Of a stretch of 64,000 nt of DNA, positions 50,481 to 60,387 are shown one piece after another. Position 1 is the first letter of the stretch. The number at the start of each line of letters is the position of its first letter. The position numbers were made by a program, and so were the translations under genes. The stretch is from Carex sylvatica (Eukaryota; Streptophyta; Magnoliopsida; Poales; Cyperaceae). The notes below the pieces were generated by a model, which worked only from the letters and a program-made list of their open reading frames with translations, searched no databases and was not told the origin of the DNA. Location of the stretch: the NCBI GenBank assembly GCA_964058845.1, contig CAXKVR010000099.1, positions 1 to 64,000 on the forward strand. Direction: 5' to 3'.

Positions 50481-51941
50481 TGATATCTCCATATTATATC
50501 TAAATTATGGCCCTAATGTACACTGAAACCTGTGCTTTAAAGCCTAAGAATGTGGACTTTTTACTTATATTTCGATGAAATGTGGTGCTGCTATGCTTTG
50601 TTTGGTATTTTGCAGGAAAAATGGCAAAAAACTGGTTCTGACTACTTTTCATACGGCCCGTATGATATTCTGTACGGACCGTACAAGTTCTGCCCAACCA
50701 CACAGAAGGATCCACAACAGAGGCATAGAGTCTCCAAGACAAAGCCCAGGCATACGGTCCGTACGGGATTCTGTACGGGCCGTACAACGCTGATTCGGAA
50801 AATCCAGCTGGAATCTGAATTGAGCACGATTTGAGGAGCTGAAAAGGAAACCCCCTGGAGACGTGATCTGGGGCATTAAAGGAGATATTTCACAGCAGAA
50901 AAGGGGGAATCAATGAATAACTTTACATCAATCATTCTTGCTAGGTTTTGGACAAGAGGAAAAGAAGGAGAGAAGGGAAGAACGCAAGTTTTGCAACGGA
51001 TCTTCGGATTTTCCACTGTTTTATCATGAACTCTTTTATTTCTTGTTATTTGTGTTATCTCATGAACATGAGTAGCTAATTTACTTTGTTTCTAGGGGTA
51101 AGATGTAGTTTCTAGTTTTGTCTTGCTTGTATGCTACTTGGATTTTGTGTTGAACGCTTTGTTTTTACTATGTTGTGTAGTATTTTTATTGCTCTATTTG
51201 TGCTTGCTTGAATCTGATTAGTCATCCCGTTAGATGAATGCGCACATCTAAGTGTTAGGAGCCAAGTCTATGAAATTCATTCCAACCGAATAAAGTATAT
51301 GAAGTAGGGTGAAACCAAGGAGTACCCGAAAGGCGAAACTTTCCTTGAGGTGAAAGTCCTTGGATACTTTTAGTAAACTAACAAGTAACTTAGATAAATT
51401 AGGCCAAAATGCGAAAGTTGAGGTTTAACGCATCTAAGAGGGAAGTACTTGAGTCCGGTAATCGGGTATTAGGCCAAAATGCGAAAGTTGAGGTTAGGTA
51501 TCTAGATCTGGTCGAAAAGAAACCCTAAACACAGTATCAACACAGGAAACAGTAGCTACAACATTAACTCGAGGTCCCATACGGACCGTACGGGAATCTG
51601 TACGGGCCGTATGCCTCGAGGCTGAACAGAAATGAAATCTGAATCCTGGAAACTCCTTTTTATCATTTGAAAACAACTTTAATTATCTTTTATTGTCTTT
51701 AAACTTGTCATAAGTCAGTAGAATTGTTAGAACTAAACCCAAATCAATCTCTCTTACTTCTAGAATCTTAAGTGATTTTAAGATAAGTCCAGTGTTTTTC
51801 TTCCGTCCCTGCGGATCGATACCTGAGCATACTCAACGACAGGATAGTACACTTGCTATCTGAATTGACAGAGTATAACAAAGGTTTAAGAAGTATAGCT
51901 TGCTATACTGAAACTTTTTAGCATATATTCTTGTGCGATCA
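50481..51941 (+). repeat. LTR C1 (5' LTR)
   Basis: The LTR is 1461 bp, starts TGATATCTCC and ends GCGATCA. It matches 60388-61847. It contains three palindrome pairs (centres 50657/50678, 50758/50779 and 51585/51606). A GAGTAGCTAA segment with TTTCTAGGGGTAAGATGTAG near 51070 is, as I remember it, typical of Athila-group LTRs. Confidence 0.95.
50651..50785. promoter_or_regulatory. Two phased palindrome pairs in LTR C1
   Basis: Thirteen-bp sites at 50651-50663 and 50672-50684, then at 50752-50764 and 50773-50785. Each pair has 21 bp between centres. The plan is (A/G)TACGG-N-CCGTA(T/C). Several carry CCGTACAA, which overlaps the published SBP-box (SPL) consensus with a GTAC core. A third pair in this LTR lies at 51579-51612. 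Confidence 0.6.
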
Positions 51942-52225
51942 AGTTTTTGGCGCCGTTGCCTGGGACGGCAACTAAAATTCTATACTTTTTCTTATTTTTG
52001 CTTGATTCTAGATTTTAATTTTAATTTTTCGTATTCCATCTTTGCAGGAACATACTGGAAGAGTCACTGCCCAAGAACCACTACCATCTCAGAAGAAAGG
52101 GGCAAACTTCCAACTCATTTGTTCCAGCGCCACCACATCTGTCACCTCTCCGTACGGCCCGTACAAGATTCATACAGGCCGTACAAGCCGACAACAGAGG
52201 CCAGACAGATCCAGAACAAAGCAAA
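51942..52225 (+). other. Leader of element C with tRNA-Asp primer-binding site
   Basis: TTTTTGGCGCCGTTGCCTGG begins 2 bases after the LTR and closely matches the complement of the plant tRNA-Asp 3' end, the usual primer in Athila/Calypso elements. The rest of the leader is untranslated and holds one palindrome pair (centres 52158 and 52178). Confidence 0.85.
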
Positions 52226-54127
52226 ATGAACAACCACGGTACTGAACAAGATCCACTCAATGATGGTACTGGACAAGGTCCACTCAACGAGGATCAATTC
52301 TCTGATGACGAAGGATCAGACTATGTGCCGAGGACGTTGCGAGAGTTCAATGTCCCGCGAGCTGGAGATGTTAGAGGAGCAATCCGATTGCCAAGGATTG
52401 TCGGCAACCAACCCAACTTCAATCCGGGCGTTGTCAACATCGTGCAGCAAAACACATTCCATGGCATGGATCATGAGGATCCGCATGCCCATGTTCAGAC
52501 CTTCCTTGAATGCTGTGCCACCATTAAAATTAATGGCGCAACAGCTGATTATATTAGACTTGCTTTATTTCCTTTCACTCTTAGGGATAAAGCCAAGAAA
52601 TGGTTAGGGTCATTACCAAGGGATTCAATCACCACTTGGAGGGAATTGTCCAAACTGTTTTTGACCAGATTTTCCCCCCATAAAAGAACTGCCAAGGTTA
52701 GGACCCAACTGACTAGTTTCAGACAAAGGTCTGATGAACCACTGAATGAGGCCTGGGAAAGGTTTAGGGAATTGCAATACTCTTGCCCACATCATGGTAT
52801 TCCCGAATGGTTACTTATTCAATCTTTTTATGCTAGTTTAACTGATACCACTCGTACTTCTGTAGATGCAGTTGCAGGTGGAGCTCTCATGGATCGAGAC
52901 GCTACTGAGGCAATGAACTTAATCGACAATATGGCGACTAACCAACAGTGGTCCGGCCGAGAGGGCAATCGAGCTACTGGAGGAGGCCGACTTGAGGTCG
53001 ATCAGATCACCGCTCTCACCGCCAAGTTGGATGCCATGCAGAGGGCTTTTGACAAGATGAGTGTCAAGGCACTTGGTAATCAGCAACCACAACCTTGTGT
53101 TATGTGTGGAGACGAGGGGCACGAGTATGAGAATTGCCCGCTTGCGCAAAGGAATGAAGGGCCCGAACAAGTTAACTCTCTCAACAGTGAACCATCCTAC
53201 TTCCCAAAACCTCCTTTCAGCCGTACCTATTCCAAGGATCCGATTGAACAACAGAATTGGAGGTGGAAGCAAAACAATCCCACACAATTCAACAATAACC
53301 CTTCTGGCAGCAACAATAACAACCGCAACTTCTACAACAATGCTGCGTTCAATAACTCGAACAACCGACCACCATATTCTGGACCATCTAAGCCCTATGT
53401 TGCCCCTGCAGTAGAAAACTTCATGCATGAACAAGGGAAGATGAATCAAATGCTTTTCGAGCAGATGCAAACGATCAGTGCTCAATTGGCAAGTTTGGCC
53501 CAAAACAAACCTCAAAGTGGGAGCCAAACCGCACCACCACAACCTGGAATGCTACCAGGCCAACCAGAAATTAACCCCAGGGGAGAGGCCAAAGCGGTAA
53601 CATTGCGAAGTGGGACACAGTACCAAGGACCAGCCGTACCTGTCGAGCCAGAAGCCGATCATACGGTCCGTACGAATCCCATACGGCCCGTACCAACACC
53701 CCCTGTGATTTCTGAACAGTCAAAGCCTGATCCGATCGAAGTTGTAACTGAGAAGACAGACCATACGGTCCGTACGAATACCGTACGGCCCGTACAGAAT
53801 GAAACCGACAGACAGACAAAGAAGGTGACCGAGAAACCACCGCCCTACCGGCCACCAGTACCATTTCCACATAGATTAGCCGAAACCCGACTCAATGAAC
53901 AGTTTTCAAACTTTCTTGGAGTTCTCAAACAATTGCACATTACCATCCCATTCACCGAGGCTTTGACCCAAATGCCAACCTATGCTAAGTTTCTCAAAGA
54001 TATCCTATCCAATAAACGAAGCTTGGGGGGGCATGAGACGGTGAAGTTGACTGAACAGTGCAGTGCTATCCTAAGAAATGAACTTCCACCGAAATTGGGA
54101 GATCCGGGTAAATTTTCCATTCCATGA
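52226..54127 (+). CDS. gag: Gag protein of Athila-type element C
   Basis: The frame has 633 codons. Residues about 85-200 form the retrotransposon gag capsid domain, recognisable by LFPFTLRDKAKKWLGSLP, TTWRELSKLFLTRF and EAWERFRELQYSCPHHG. A CCHC knuckle (CVMCGDEGHEYENC) is near 290-303, and an Asn-rich low-complexity linker follows at about 350-390. The C-terminal stretch includes two palindrome pairs (DNA 53661-53693 and 53763-53795) translated as HTVRTNPIRPV and HTVRTNTVRPV. In Athila elements gag and pol normally form one frame. Here a TGA ends it right at the protease start, where a conserved Cys codon is usual. The gag itself is undamaged and may still be made. Confidence 0.9.
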   Translation: MNNHGTEQDPLNDGTGQGPLNEDQFSDDEGSDYVPRTLREFNVPRAGDVRGAIRLPRIVGNQPNFNPGVVNIVQQNTFHGMDHEDPHAHVQTFLECCATIKINGATADYIRLALFPFTLRDKAKKWLGSLPRDSITTWRELSKLFLTRFSPHKRTAKVRTQLTSFRQRSDEPLNEAWERFRELQYSCPHHGIPEWLLIQSFYASLTDTTRTSVDAVAGGALMDRDATEAMNLIDNMATNQQWSGREGNRATGGGRLEVDQITALTAKLDAMQRAFDKMSVKALGNQQPQPCVMCGDEGHEYENCPLAQRNEGPEQVNSLNSEPSYFPKPPFSRTYSKDPIEQQNWRWKQNNPTQFNNNPSGSNNNNRNFYNNAAFNNSNNRPPYSGPSKPYVAPAVENFMHEQGKMNQMLFEQMQTISAQLASLAQNKPQSGSQTAPPQPGMLPGQPEINPRGEAKAVTLRSGTQYQGPAVPVEPEADHTVRTNPIRPVPTPPVISEQSKPDPIEVVTEKTDHTVRTNTVRPVQNETDRQTKKVTEKPPPYRPPVPFPHRLAETRLNEQFSNFLGVLKQLHITIPFTEALTQMPTYAKFLKDILSNKRSLGGHETVKLTEQCSAILRNELPPKLGDPGKFSIP

Positions 54128-54660
54128 ACGATTGGCAAAGCAACCATCCGACGAGCTTTATGTGATTTGGGGGCTAGTGTGAGTCTCATGCCGCGAACTA
54201 TCTTCGAACGAATAGGTGTAGGTGAGCTTAGACCTACACGAATGACTTTACAACTTGCGGATTCTTTGGTGAGACTACCGCTTGGCATAGTGGAAGATGT
54301 ACCGGTTCGAGTCGGTAAGTTCTATGTGCCCGGTGACTTTGTTGTGATGGAAATGAAGGAAGACAAGGAGGTCCCTATCATTCTAGGACGTCCGTTTTTG
54401 AGAACCGCCGGAGCACTGATTGATGTGAAAAATGGAACTTTAACCTTAAACATCGGAGATGAGAAAGTTCACTTTTAAATCGACCGAGCAATGAAGTATC
54501 CCGCTCAACCCGAATCGTGTTTTATGGTCGATGTGATTGACGAATTAGTTGAAGAAAAGTTAATGGAGCAAATCAACAACTCGCTAAGGTATCATTCTGA
54601 TTTTTTATCTGATTTGCAGGCTGAAACAGGCGATCTTGAAACAATTGCGCAGCAGACATG
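54128..54660 (+). pseudogene. pol: Protease region of element C pol (broken)
   Basis: In the gag frame, directly after the TGA at 54125-54127, the retropepsin core continues with TIGKATIRRALCDLGASVSLMP (active-site D-L-G-A-S) and IILGRPFLRTAGALIDV. A second stop (TAA) is at 54476-54478, after KVHF, just before a segment that still reads like the normal Athila continuation (RAMKYP). A further stop in the same frame follows at about 54660. The active site looks intact, but translation would need readthrough. Confidence 0.8.
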
Positions 54661-54935
54661 ACGCCTGTCTATCTGGAAGACTTTTCGTACGGGCCGTACA
54701 AAGATCATACGGACCGTACACCAGATGAATTTCAAACCGAGAAGCTGGAGATTGAGAAGGAACCAAAAGTTCAGTCTGAAGCTGAGGCATACGGCCCGCA
54801 CAAAACTCATACGGACCGTACAACAAGCCAGACAGCACAGACCACTCCCGAATTAAAACCTCTCCCAGCCACTCTCAGGTATGAATTCCTTGACTCAGAA
54901 AAGACATATCCTGTTATTGACGGCTCAACCCGAAT
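54661..54935 (+). pseudogene. pol: Protease-RT linker of element C, frame-shifted and deleted
   Basis: The linker continues in a different frame (LEDFSYGPYKDHTDRT, then ELKPLPATLRYEFLDSEKTYPVI) and ends at about 54936. It carries two palindrome pairs (54687-54719 and 54789-54821). After the TYPVI motif the sequence jumps almost directly to the LNPNLKEVVKKE segment of reverse transcriptase, in a third frame. The residues that normally lie between these motifs in Athila pol, roughly 60 by memory of the family, are missing. That implies a deletion at about 54920. Confidence 0.7.
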
Positions 54936-56015
54936 TTAAAAGAGGTAGTAAAGAAAGAAATTTTAAAACTTTATGAAGCAGGTATCATCTACCCGATTTC
55001 TGACAGCAAATGGGTGAGCCCCGTCCATGTGGTTCCCAAGAAAGGAGGAGCAACAGTGGTGAAAAATGAGAAAGATGAGATGATTCAAACGCGTGTTGCG
55101 ACCGATTGGAGGATGTGCATAGACTATCGGAAGCTCAACGCGGCCACACGCAAGGATCACTTCCCCTTGCCATTTGTTGATCAGCTTCTCGAAAGGCTTG
55201 CTAACCACTCATATTTTTGTTATCTTGATGGTTATTCAGGTTTCTTTCAGATTCCCATTCACCCGCAGGATCAAGAGAAGACCACATTCACATGCCCATA
55301 TACCTACGCGTACCGTAGGATGCCCTTCGGTCTTTGCAATGCACCTGCGACTTTTCAAAGAGCCATGATGGCTATTTTTTCTAATTTTATTGAAAAAGAA
55401 GAGATTTTTATGGATGATTTTTCTGTATATGGTACTTCTTTCGATTCTTATTTAGCTAATTTGTGTAAGATTTTGCAGAGATGTGAAGAAGTCAATTTAG
55501 TCCTCAATTGGGAAAAATATCATTTCATGGTCCAAGAAGGAATTGTCTTGGGACATGTTATCACCTCTAGAGGGATAGAGGTTGATAAAGCAAAAATTGA
55601 GGTAATCGAGAAACTCGAAATCCCAACAAATGTCAAGGGGGTTCGAAGTTTTCTTGGACATGCCGGTTTTTATCGCCGTTTCATAAAGGACTTCTCAAAA
55701 ATTACGAAACCTTTGACCAATTTACTTATCAAAGATTCTGATTTTATTTTCACTGATGATTGTGTCAAGTCTTTTTGCAGTTTAAAGGAAGCTCTTATCT
55801 CTGCACCTATCTTACAACTGCCAGATTGGTCACTACCATTTGAGTTGATGTGCGACGCAAGCAACTATGCAGTTGGAGCAGTTCTGGGGCAGCGGAAAGA
55901 CAAAAAGCCGTGTGTTATTTACTATGCTAGCAAGGTGCTAGATCCGGCCCAGATGAACTACACCACAACCGAAAAAGAACTTCTCGCCATTGTTTTTGCT
56001 CTCGATAAATTCTGA
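54936..56015 (+). pseudogene. pol: Reverse transcriptase and RNase H start of element C (broken)
   Basis: The frame holds RT motifs in order: WVSPVHVVPKK, CIDYRKLN, FCYLDGYSGF, RRMPFGLCNAPATF, the catalytic FMDDFSVYG, and FLGHAGFYRRFIKDF. RNase H then begins with MCDASNYAVGAVLGQR and TTEKELLAIVFAL. Small in-frame losses are visible before YAYRRMPF and before the FMDD box, where the family has a few extra residues. A TGA at 56013-56015 interrupts RNase H where the family has Arg, consistent with a C-to-T change at a CGA codon. It is unlikely to give active enzyme. Confidence 0.85.
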
Positions 56016-57032
56016 TCATATTTGGTGGGCTCGAAGATAGTGGTCTACACAGATCATGCCGCACTAAGGTACCTTTTAAGTAAGAAGGATGCAAAACCAA
56101 GACTGATTAGATGGATTCTTCTTTTGCAGGAGTTCGATCTCGAGATAAGGGATACGAAAGGAGTCGAGAACTCTGTAGCGGACCATCTGTCACGTCTTCA
56201 TTGGGAAGAAGATACCACAACTAAGCTCCCGATCAACGACTCATTCCCAGATGAACAACTCTTTGAAATCAGTTCTGATCTGGACGACATCCATACGGGC
56301 CATACAGAAGTTCATACGGCCTGTACAATCCAACATACGGACCGTACACAAATTCATACGGTCCGTACAAATACCAACCAATCCAAACAGCAAGCTCCCT
56401 GGTATGCTGACATCGCAAATTACCTGGTCTCTGGAGTTTTGCCAGCCACAATGTCCCACCAACAGAAGAAGAAACTGAGGTCCGATTCCAAGTACTACTT
56501 TTGGGACGAGCCCTACCTCTTCAAGGTTGGAGTTGATGGTGTATTTCGATGTTGTGTCCCACTCGAGGAAACAGACTCTATTCTTGCACATTGCCACTCG
56601 TCCGCTTATGGAGGACACTCTTCATTCTCTAAGACCACTGCCAAGGTATTACAATCTGGTTTCTTTTGGCCTTCTCTTTTTAAAGATGCAAGATCTTTTG
56701 TTATAGCTTGTGACAGGTGCCAAAGAACCGGAAAAATGACGAGACGAAATGAGATGCCTCTCAATTTTATCCTTGAGGTTGAGATTTTTGATGTTTGGGG
56801 CATCGATTTCATGGGTCCATTCCCCTCTTCTCAAGGGAATGAGTATATTTTGGTGGCAGTCGACTATGTATCAAAGTGGGTTGAAGCGATGGCATGCCGC
56901 AAAGCTGACTCGAATTCGGTAAGAAAGTTTTTCAATGAGATCATTTTCCCTCGTTTTGGTGTGCCTCGAGCCGTCATCAGTGACGGAGGCAAGCACTTCA
57001 TCAATCAACAATTCACGAAACTCTTGAGCTGA
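56016..57032 (+). pseudogene. pol: RNase H end and integrase N-terminal/core of element C (broken)
   Basis: RNase H finishes with [11 protein letters not shown] and [12 protein letters not shown] linker at 56293-56368 consists of four palindromes exactly 21 bp apart, translated as HT-rich heptads. Integrase then starts with the zinc region ([13 protein letters not shown] ... CDRCQRTGK) and core aspartates in GIDFMGPF and [12 protein letters not shown] at 57030-57032 (LLS stop HGVTHK) interrupts the core where the family has Arg or Lys, again compatible with a C-to-T change at CGA. Confidence 0.85.
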
Positions 57033-57695
57033 CATGGGGTGACTCACAAGGTATCCACTTCTTATCACCCTCAAACTAATGGCCAAGCTGAGATTTCTAA
57101 CAGGGAAATCAAGTCGATTTTAGAGAAAACAGTCGCAAGGACAAGGAAGGACTGGGCTTTCAAGCTGCATGATGCACTGTGGGCCTATCGCACCGCCTTC
57201 AAAACACCGATTGGCATTAGCCCTTACAAGCTGGTGTATGGAAAGCCGTGTCACCTTCCCGTTGAAATTGAGCACAAGGCATTCTGGGCCACAAGAGCGA
57301 TCAACATGGACCTGCTTGCAGCTGGAGAAAAGCGTGTCCTCGACTTGCATGAGCTAGAGGAAATGAGGTTGCATGCGTATGAGAATGCGAAGTTTTACAA
57401 GGAAAAGACGAAGCGCTTGCACGACCAACGCATCTCGCCTCGCCAGTTCAAAGAGGGAGATCTTGTACTTTTATTTAATGCTAGATTGAGAATTTTTCCA
57501 GGTAAACTTAAATCGAGATGGTCAGGCCCATTTCAGGTGGAGAAAGTGTACCCTTTCGGAGCAATTGATATCTGGAGCAAAGAAAGTGGTACCTTCAAGG
57601 TAAATGGTCAGCGTCTCAAGCACTACGTTGCTGACCACTTGATGGATGAGCGGAATGTTCAGTTTCTTTCTGACCCCGCTCAGATAAAAGTTTAA
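57033..57695 (+). pseudogene. pol: Integrase C-terminal part of element C
   Basis: Same frame as the previous piece. It contains [18 protein letters not shown] with the catalytic Glu, then [20 protein letters not shown] and the C-terminal DNA-binding region ([34 protein letters not shown]). It ends at a natural stop after SDPAQIKV. No chromodomain is present, as expected for Athila. The catalytic D-D-E set is complete if the single stop is ignored. Confidence 0.85.
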
Positions 57696-58293
57696 GTTGA
57701 AAGGTGGTCTAGCTAAAGACCTAAAATGAGCGCTTCTTGGGAGGCAACCCAAGCATTTTTAAAATTATTTTGTTTAGTCATTTCTCTTATTATTACTTTA
57801 GTTTCTGAATATTTAATTTGATATTAGTTTAATTTGGATTTTTTATTTTGTAGTTGTCTTTCAATTCTGATCAGATAGGAGAAGAAATCATCTCTGTAGG
57901 TTGGTACGGTCCGTACAAAATACCATACGGGCCGTAGGGCACCCATCCGATGCAGAAACTCAAGGGGCGCGACCTTTTCTCTTCGCGTTCCTTCGAATTA
58001 ATTCGCGTCCCTTCGAATAGACCCTCTTCCCTTTTATACCACACCCCCCCGACAGACCCTACCCCACCCCACCAACTCTTGTCTTTTTCTTCCTACGGAC
58101 CGAACACCACCCCGTACCACCAAACCCTAGCCAGCCGCCGCCTTCTCCTCCGCATCCGCCGCCGCTTTTCGCCTCTCGCAGCGCACCACCACCCGATCTC
58201 CACCACCTTTTCTCTCCGCCTCTACTAGATCACTACACCCTATCAGCCGCCACTCTCTCCTCCGCACTAGCCACCTGTTCTCCGCCTCTAGCA
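57696..58293 (+). other. Spacer between pol and third ORF of element C
   Basis: Untranslated sequence with one palindrome pair (centres 57910 and 57931), then a CT- and CCGCC-rich stretch (58000-58290) that could be the 5' leader of a separate transcript for the third ORF. No TATA box can be supported with confidence. Confidence 0.5.
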
Positions 58294-59658
58294 GTGCCCT
58301 ACTGTTCAACCCTCGCGATTTCTGCCTTCTCCACATCACCAACCCTAGCCGCCGACAACACCTTCTACACCGCCACCGAACACACCAGATCTCCTACTCG
58401 CCGCCTCTTTTCCCTCTGCGTACCCACACCATACGGCCCGCACAAACACACCATACGCCCCGTACCTACACCCGTCCGACCCGTACAGAAACCTCATCCG
58501 GCCCGTACAGAAACCTCATCCGGCCCGTACCAGTTCCAACTGACAACCATGTCTGGTGAGAGCCGTCAAAAGAGACGACAGGACCGCTCCCCCACACCAC
58601 CCCGTCATCCATCCCCAGAGCCCTATGACTCCGGCTCTGAACGCACCTCCTCTGGCGAATACACCGACCGCGCTGACCGCTTCGCGGCACGGTATTTTGA
58701 AATGCCCACTCGTCGGATGTACGAGAACTTCATCTCTTTACAAAAGAGGGTATTCGAGAACACTGCCATGATCCACTTCGACGCACTCCACAGCCTTGGA
58801 GTGGAGGATGACTTCATCTTGCTCACAGCCCGGATTGGGTTTCACACTGATTTCTGGAACCTTCACCATCCCGCCTACGAGATGGACACCAAGAAATTCC
58901 TCTCCTCTCTCGAGCTGAAGCTTGACAACCGGGATGTCCTCTTCATCAAATTCTGGCTGTGCAATCGCACCCATCGCGTCTATCTCTCTTCTCTGCGCGA
59001 ATGGTTTGGTTTCCATCGCGAGCCCACTACTGACACTATCAGTTTCCGACCAGGGTGGGATCGAGATACCTTCTGGGCCATGATCACCGGCTGCCCTCGC
59101 TCCGCCAATGCATCCTACCGAGCACGCTACATCCCTCACCCGGTTCTTCGCATCATCCAGCGTGCCCTTGCTTCTACCATCTTTGCGCGTGGTGAGACTC
59201 AGAACCGCGCCAACACCGTCGACCTCATGCTCATGGACACCATGCTCCGTGCCGACTCCGAGTATCCAGACTTGGCCCTTCTCATGGTCCAGCACTGGAT
59301 TGGGAAGCAGTCCAAAACCAGGCCCGGTGGCAAGATCAAAATTGGGGCTTATGTCGAGGTCATTAAGCAACGCCTTGGCTTGGGTGAGTATCCAGGTCGA
59401 GACCTCTGTCCGGGCCCCACTCTTATGGACCTTGAGAGCTACCGCCAGGCTCTCTTCCTCACTATCTCCCGTGGCCCGGCCGGTCACTCTGACTACTATG
59501 AGTGGCGCTTTGCCGATGGCTCTTCCCGGTGCCTACCATTTGGACCATCCATCACCGTGGACGACCCCTCCACCTGGTTGGTCTCTGCTACTCCACCCTC
59601 GGACATTCCCAGTTCCTCTTCCCAGCCACCCACATTTGAGCCACACACATTTGGTTGA
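58294..59658 (+). CDS. Third ORF of element C (Athila downstream ORF, env position)
   Basis: The frame has 454 codons from the first ATG. A better start is probably the ATG at 58549 (MSGESRQKRRQDRSPTPP), giving about 369 residues, because the first 85 codons are low-complexity and consist largely of translated palindromes (58431-58530, five sites). The core (FLSSLELKLDNRDVLFIKFWL, SSLREWFGFHRE, IQRALASTIFARGE, MLMDTML) resembles the plant-specific protein family annotated as ATHILA ORF-1 / putative plant transposon protein. Its function is unknown. It sits where Athila/Calypso elements carry an env-like ORF, but I see no clear signal peptide or transmembrane helix, so an envelope role is not supported. 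The frame is intact while pol is broken. Confidence 0.8.
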   Translation: MPYCSTLAISAFSTSPTLAADNTFYTATEHTRSPTRRLFSLCVPTPYGPHKHTIRPVPTPVRPVQKPHPARTETSSGPYQFQLTTMSGESRQKRRQDRSPTPPRHPSPEPYDSGSERTSSGEYTDRADRFAARYFEMPTRRMYENFISLQKRVFENTAMIHFDALHSLGVEDDFILLTARIGFHTDFWNLHHPAYEMDTKKFLSSLELKLDNRDVLFIKFWLCNRTHRVYLSSLREWFGFHREPTTDTISFRPGWDRDTFWAMITGCPRSANASYRARYIPHPVLRIIQRALASTIFARGETQNRANTVDLMLMDTMLRADSEYPDLALLMVQHWIGKQSKTRPGGKIKIGAYVEVIKQRLGLGEYPGRDLCPGPTLMDLESYRQALFLTISRGPAGHSDYYEWRFADGSSRCLPFGPSITVDDPSTWLVSATPPSDIPSSSSQPPTFEPHTFG

Positions 59659-60387
59659 AAGAATTGTAAACGATAGTCTGTTTTGGGACTTTGTGGGATT
59701 GAATTGAATTGTGTCAAGAAAGCATTTGAAACCGGACTATGCCTTGTAAAAATAGAAAAATGGGATTTCAAAACAATAGAAAGATTTGGATATCCATTGG
59801 TATGAGTGAATATCATTGGATGTGTGTATTCATGATGTATACAAAGATAAAAGATATAAAAATTTTGAGAAAAAGGAAAAGATGGAGAATATAAAAGTAC
59901 TGGCAATAAGCCATGTTGGGTGCCTTTGAGCTCGTCTCCCATACGGACCGTACCCAGATCATACGGGCCGTACACCTATATTAAAAAAAAAAATGGATTG
60001 AAACAAGCCTTTACATATATCAACACACGAAGTCCGTGACTTTCTGACCTAAGCTTGTTCCAAGCTTGGGGGAATTTCCAACCACACATGAGGGCATAAA
60101 TTTGGTAAAGAATGAACTATTGATACGTTTGATTGCTTAATTCTTACAAATAGCAATACATTCTTGAAGTTAGGGTTTGATCAATTGAATTGTGGGGTGA
60201 ATCAACGTTGACCAAAGGAAACCGACTTACTATCCAAAATGACTCTATTAGATCTCTAACGAACGCAAGATCATGCACCTTTTTCCTCTTAGTAGATTAA
60301 CTTGCATTTAGGTAAGTCCAACAACCCGAACCACACCTAAGTTATAATTTTTGCTTGAGGGCAAGCAAAGTTCAAGTTTGGGGGATT
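59659..60387 (+). other. 3' untranslated region and polypurine tract of element C
   Basis: No gene. There is one palindrome pair (centres 59947 and 59967). A purine-rich AAGCTTGGGGGAA at about 60062-60074 and AAGTTTGGGGGATT at 60374-60387 both look like polypurine tracts; only the latter abuts LTR C2 and is the likely plus-strand primer. The upstream copy may be a second, internal tract. Confidence 0.75.

Noticed and set aside
52919..53542. 207-codon minus-strand ORF opposite gag of element C, and 249-codon ORF opposite the third ORF (58738-59487)
   Set aside because: Antisense to clear coding regions, with low-complexity composition and no recognisable domain.
58294..58548. First 85 codons of the third ORF as a signal peptide and envelope leader
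   Set aside because: No hydrophobic core of the needed kind; mostly Pro/Arg/Thr from translated palindromes, and a better ATG follows at 58549.
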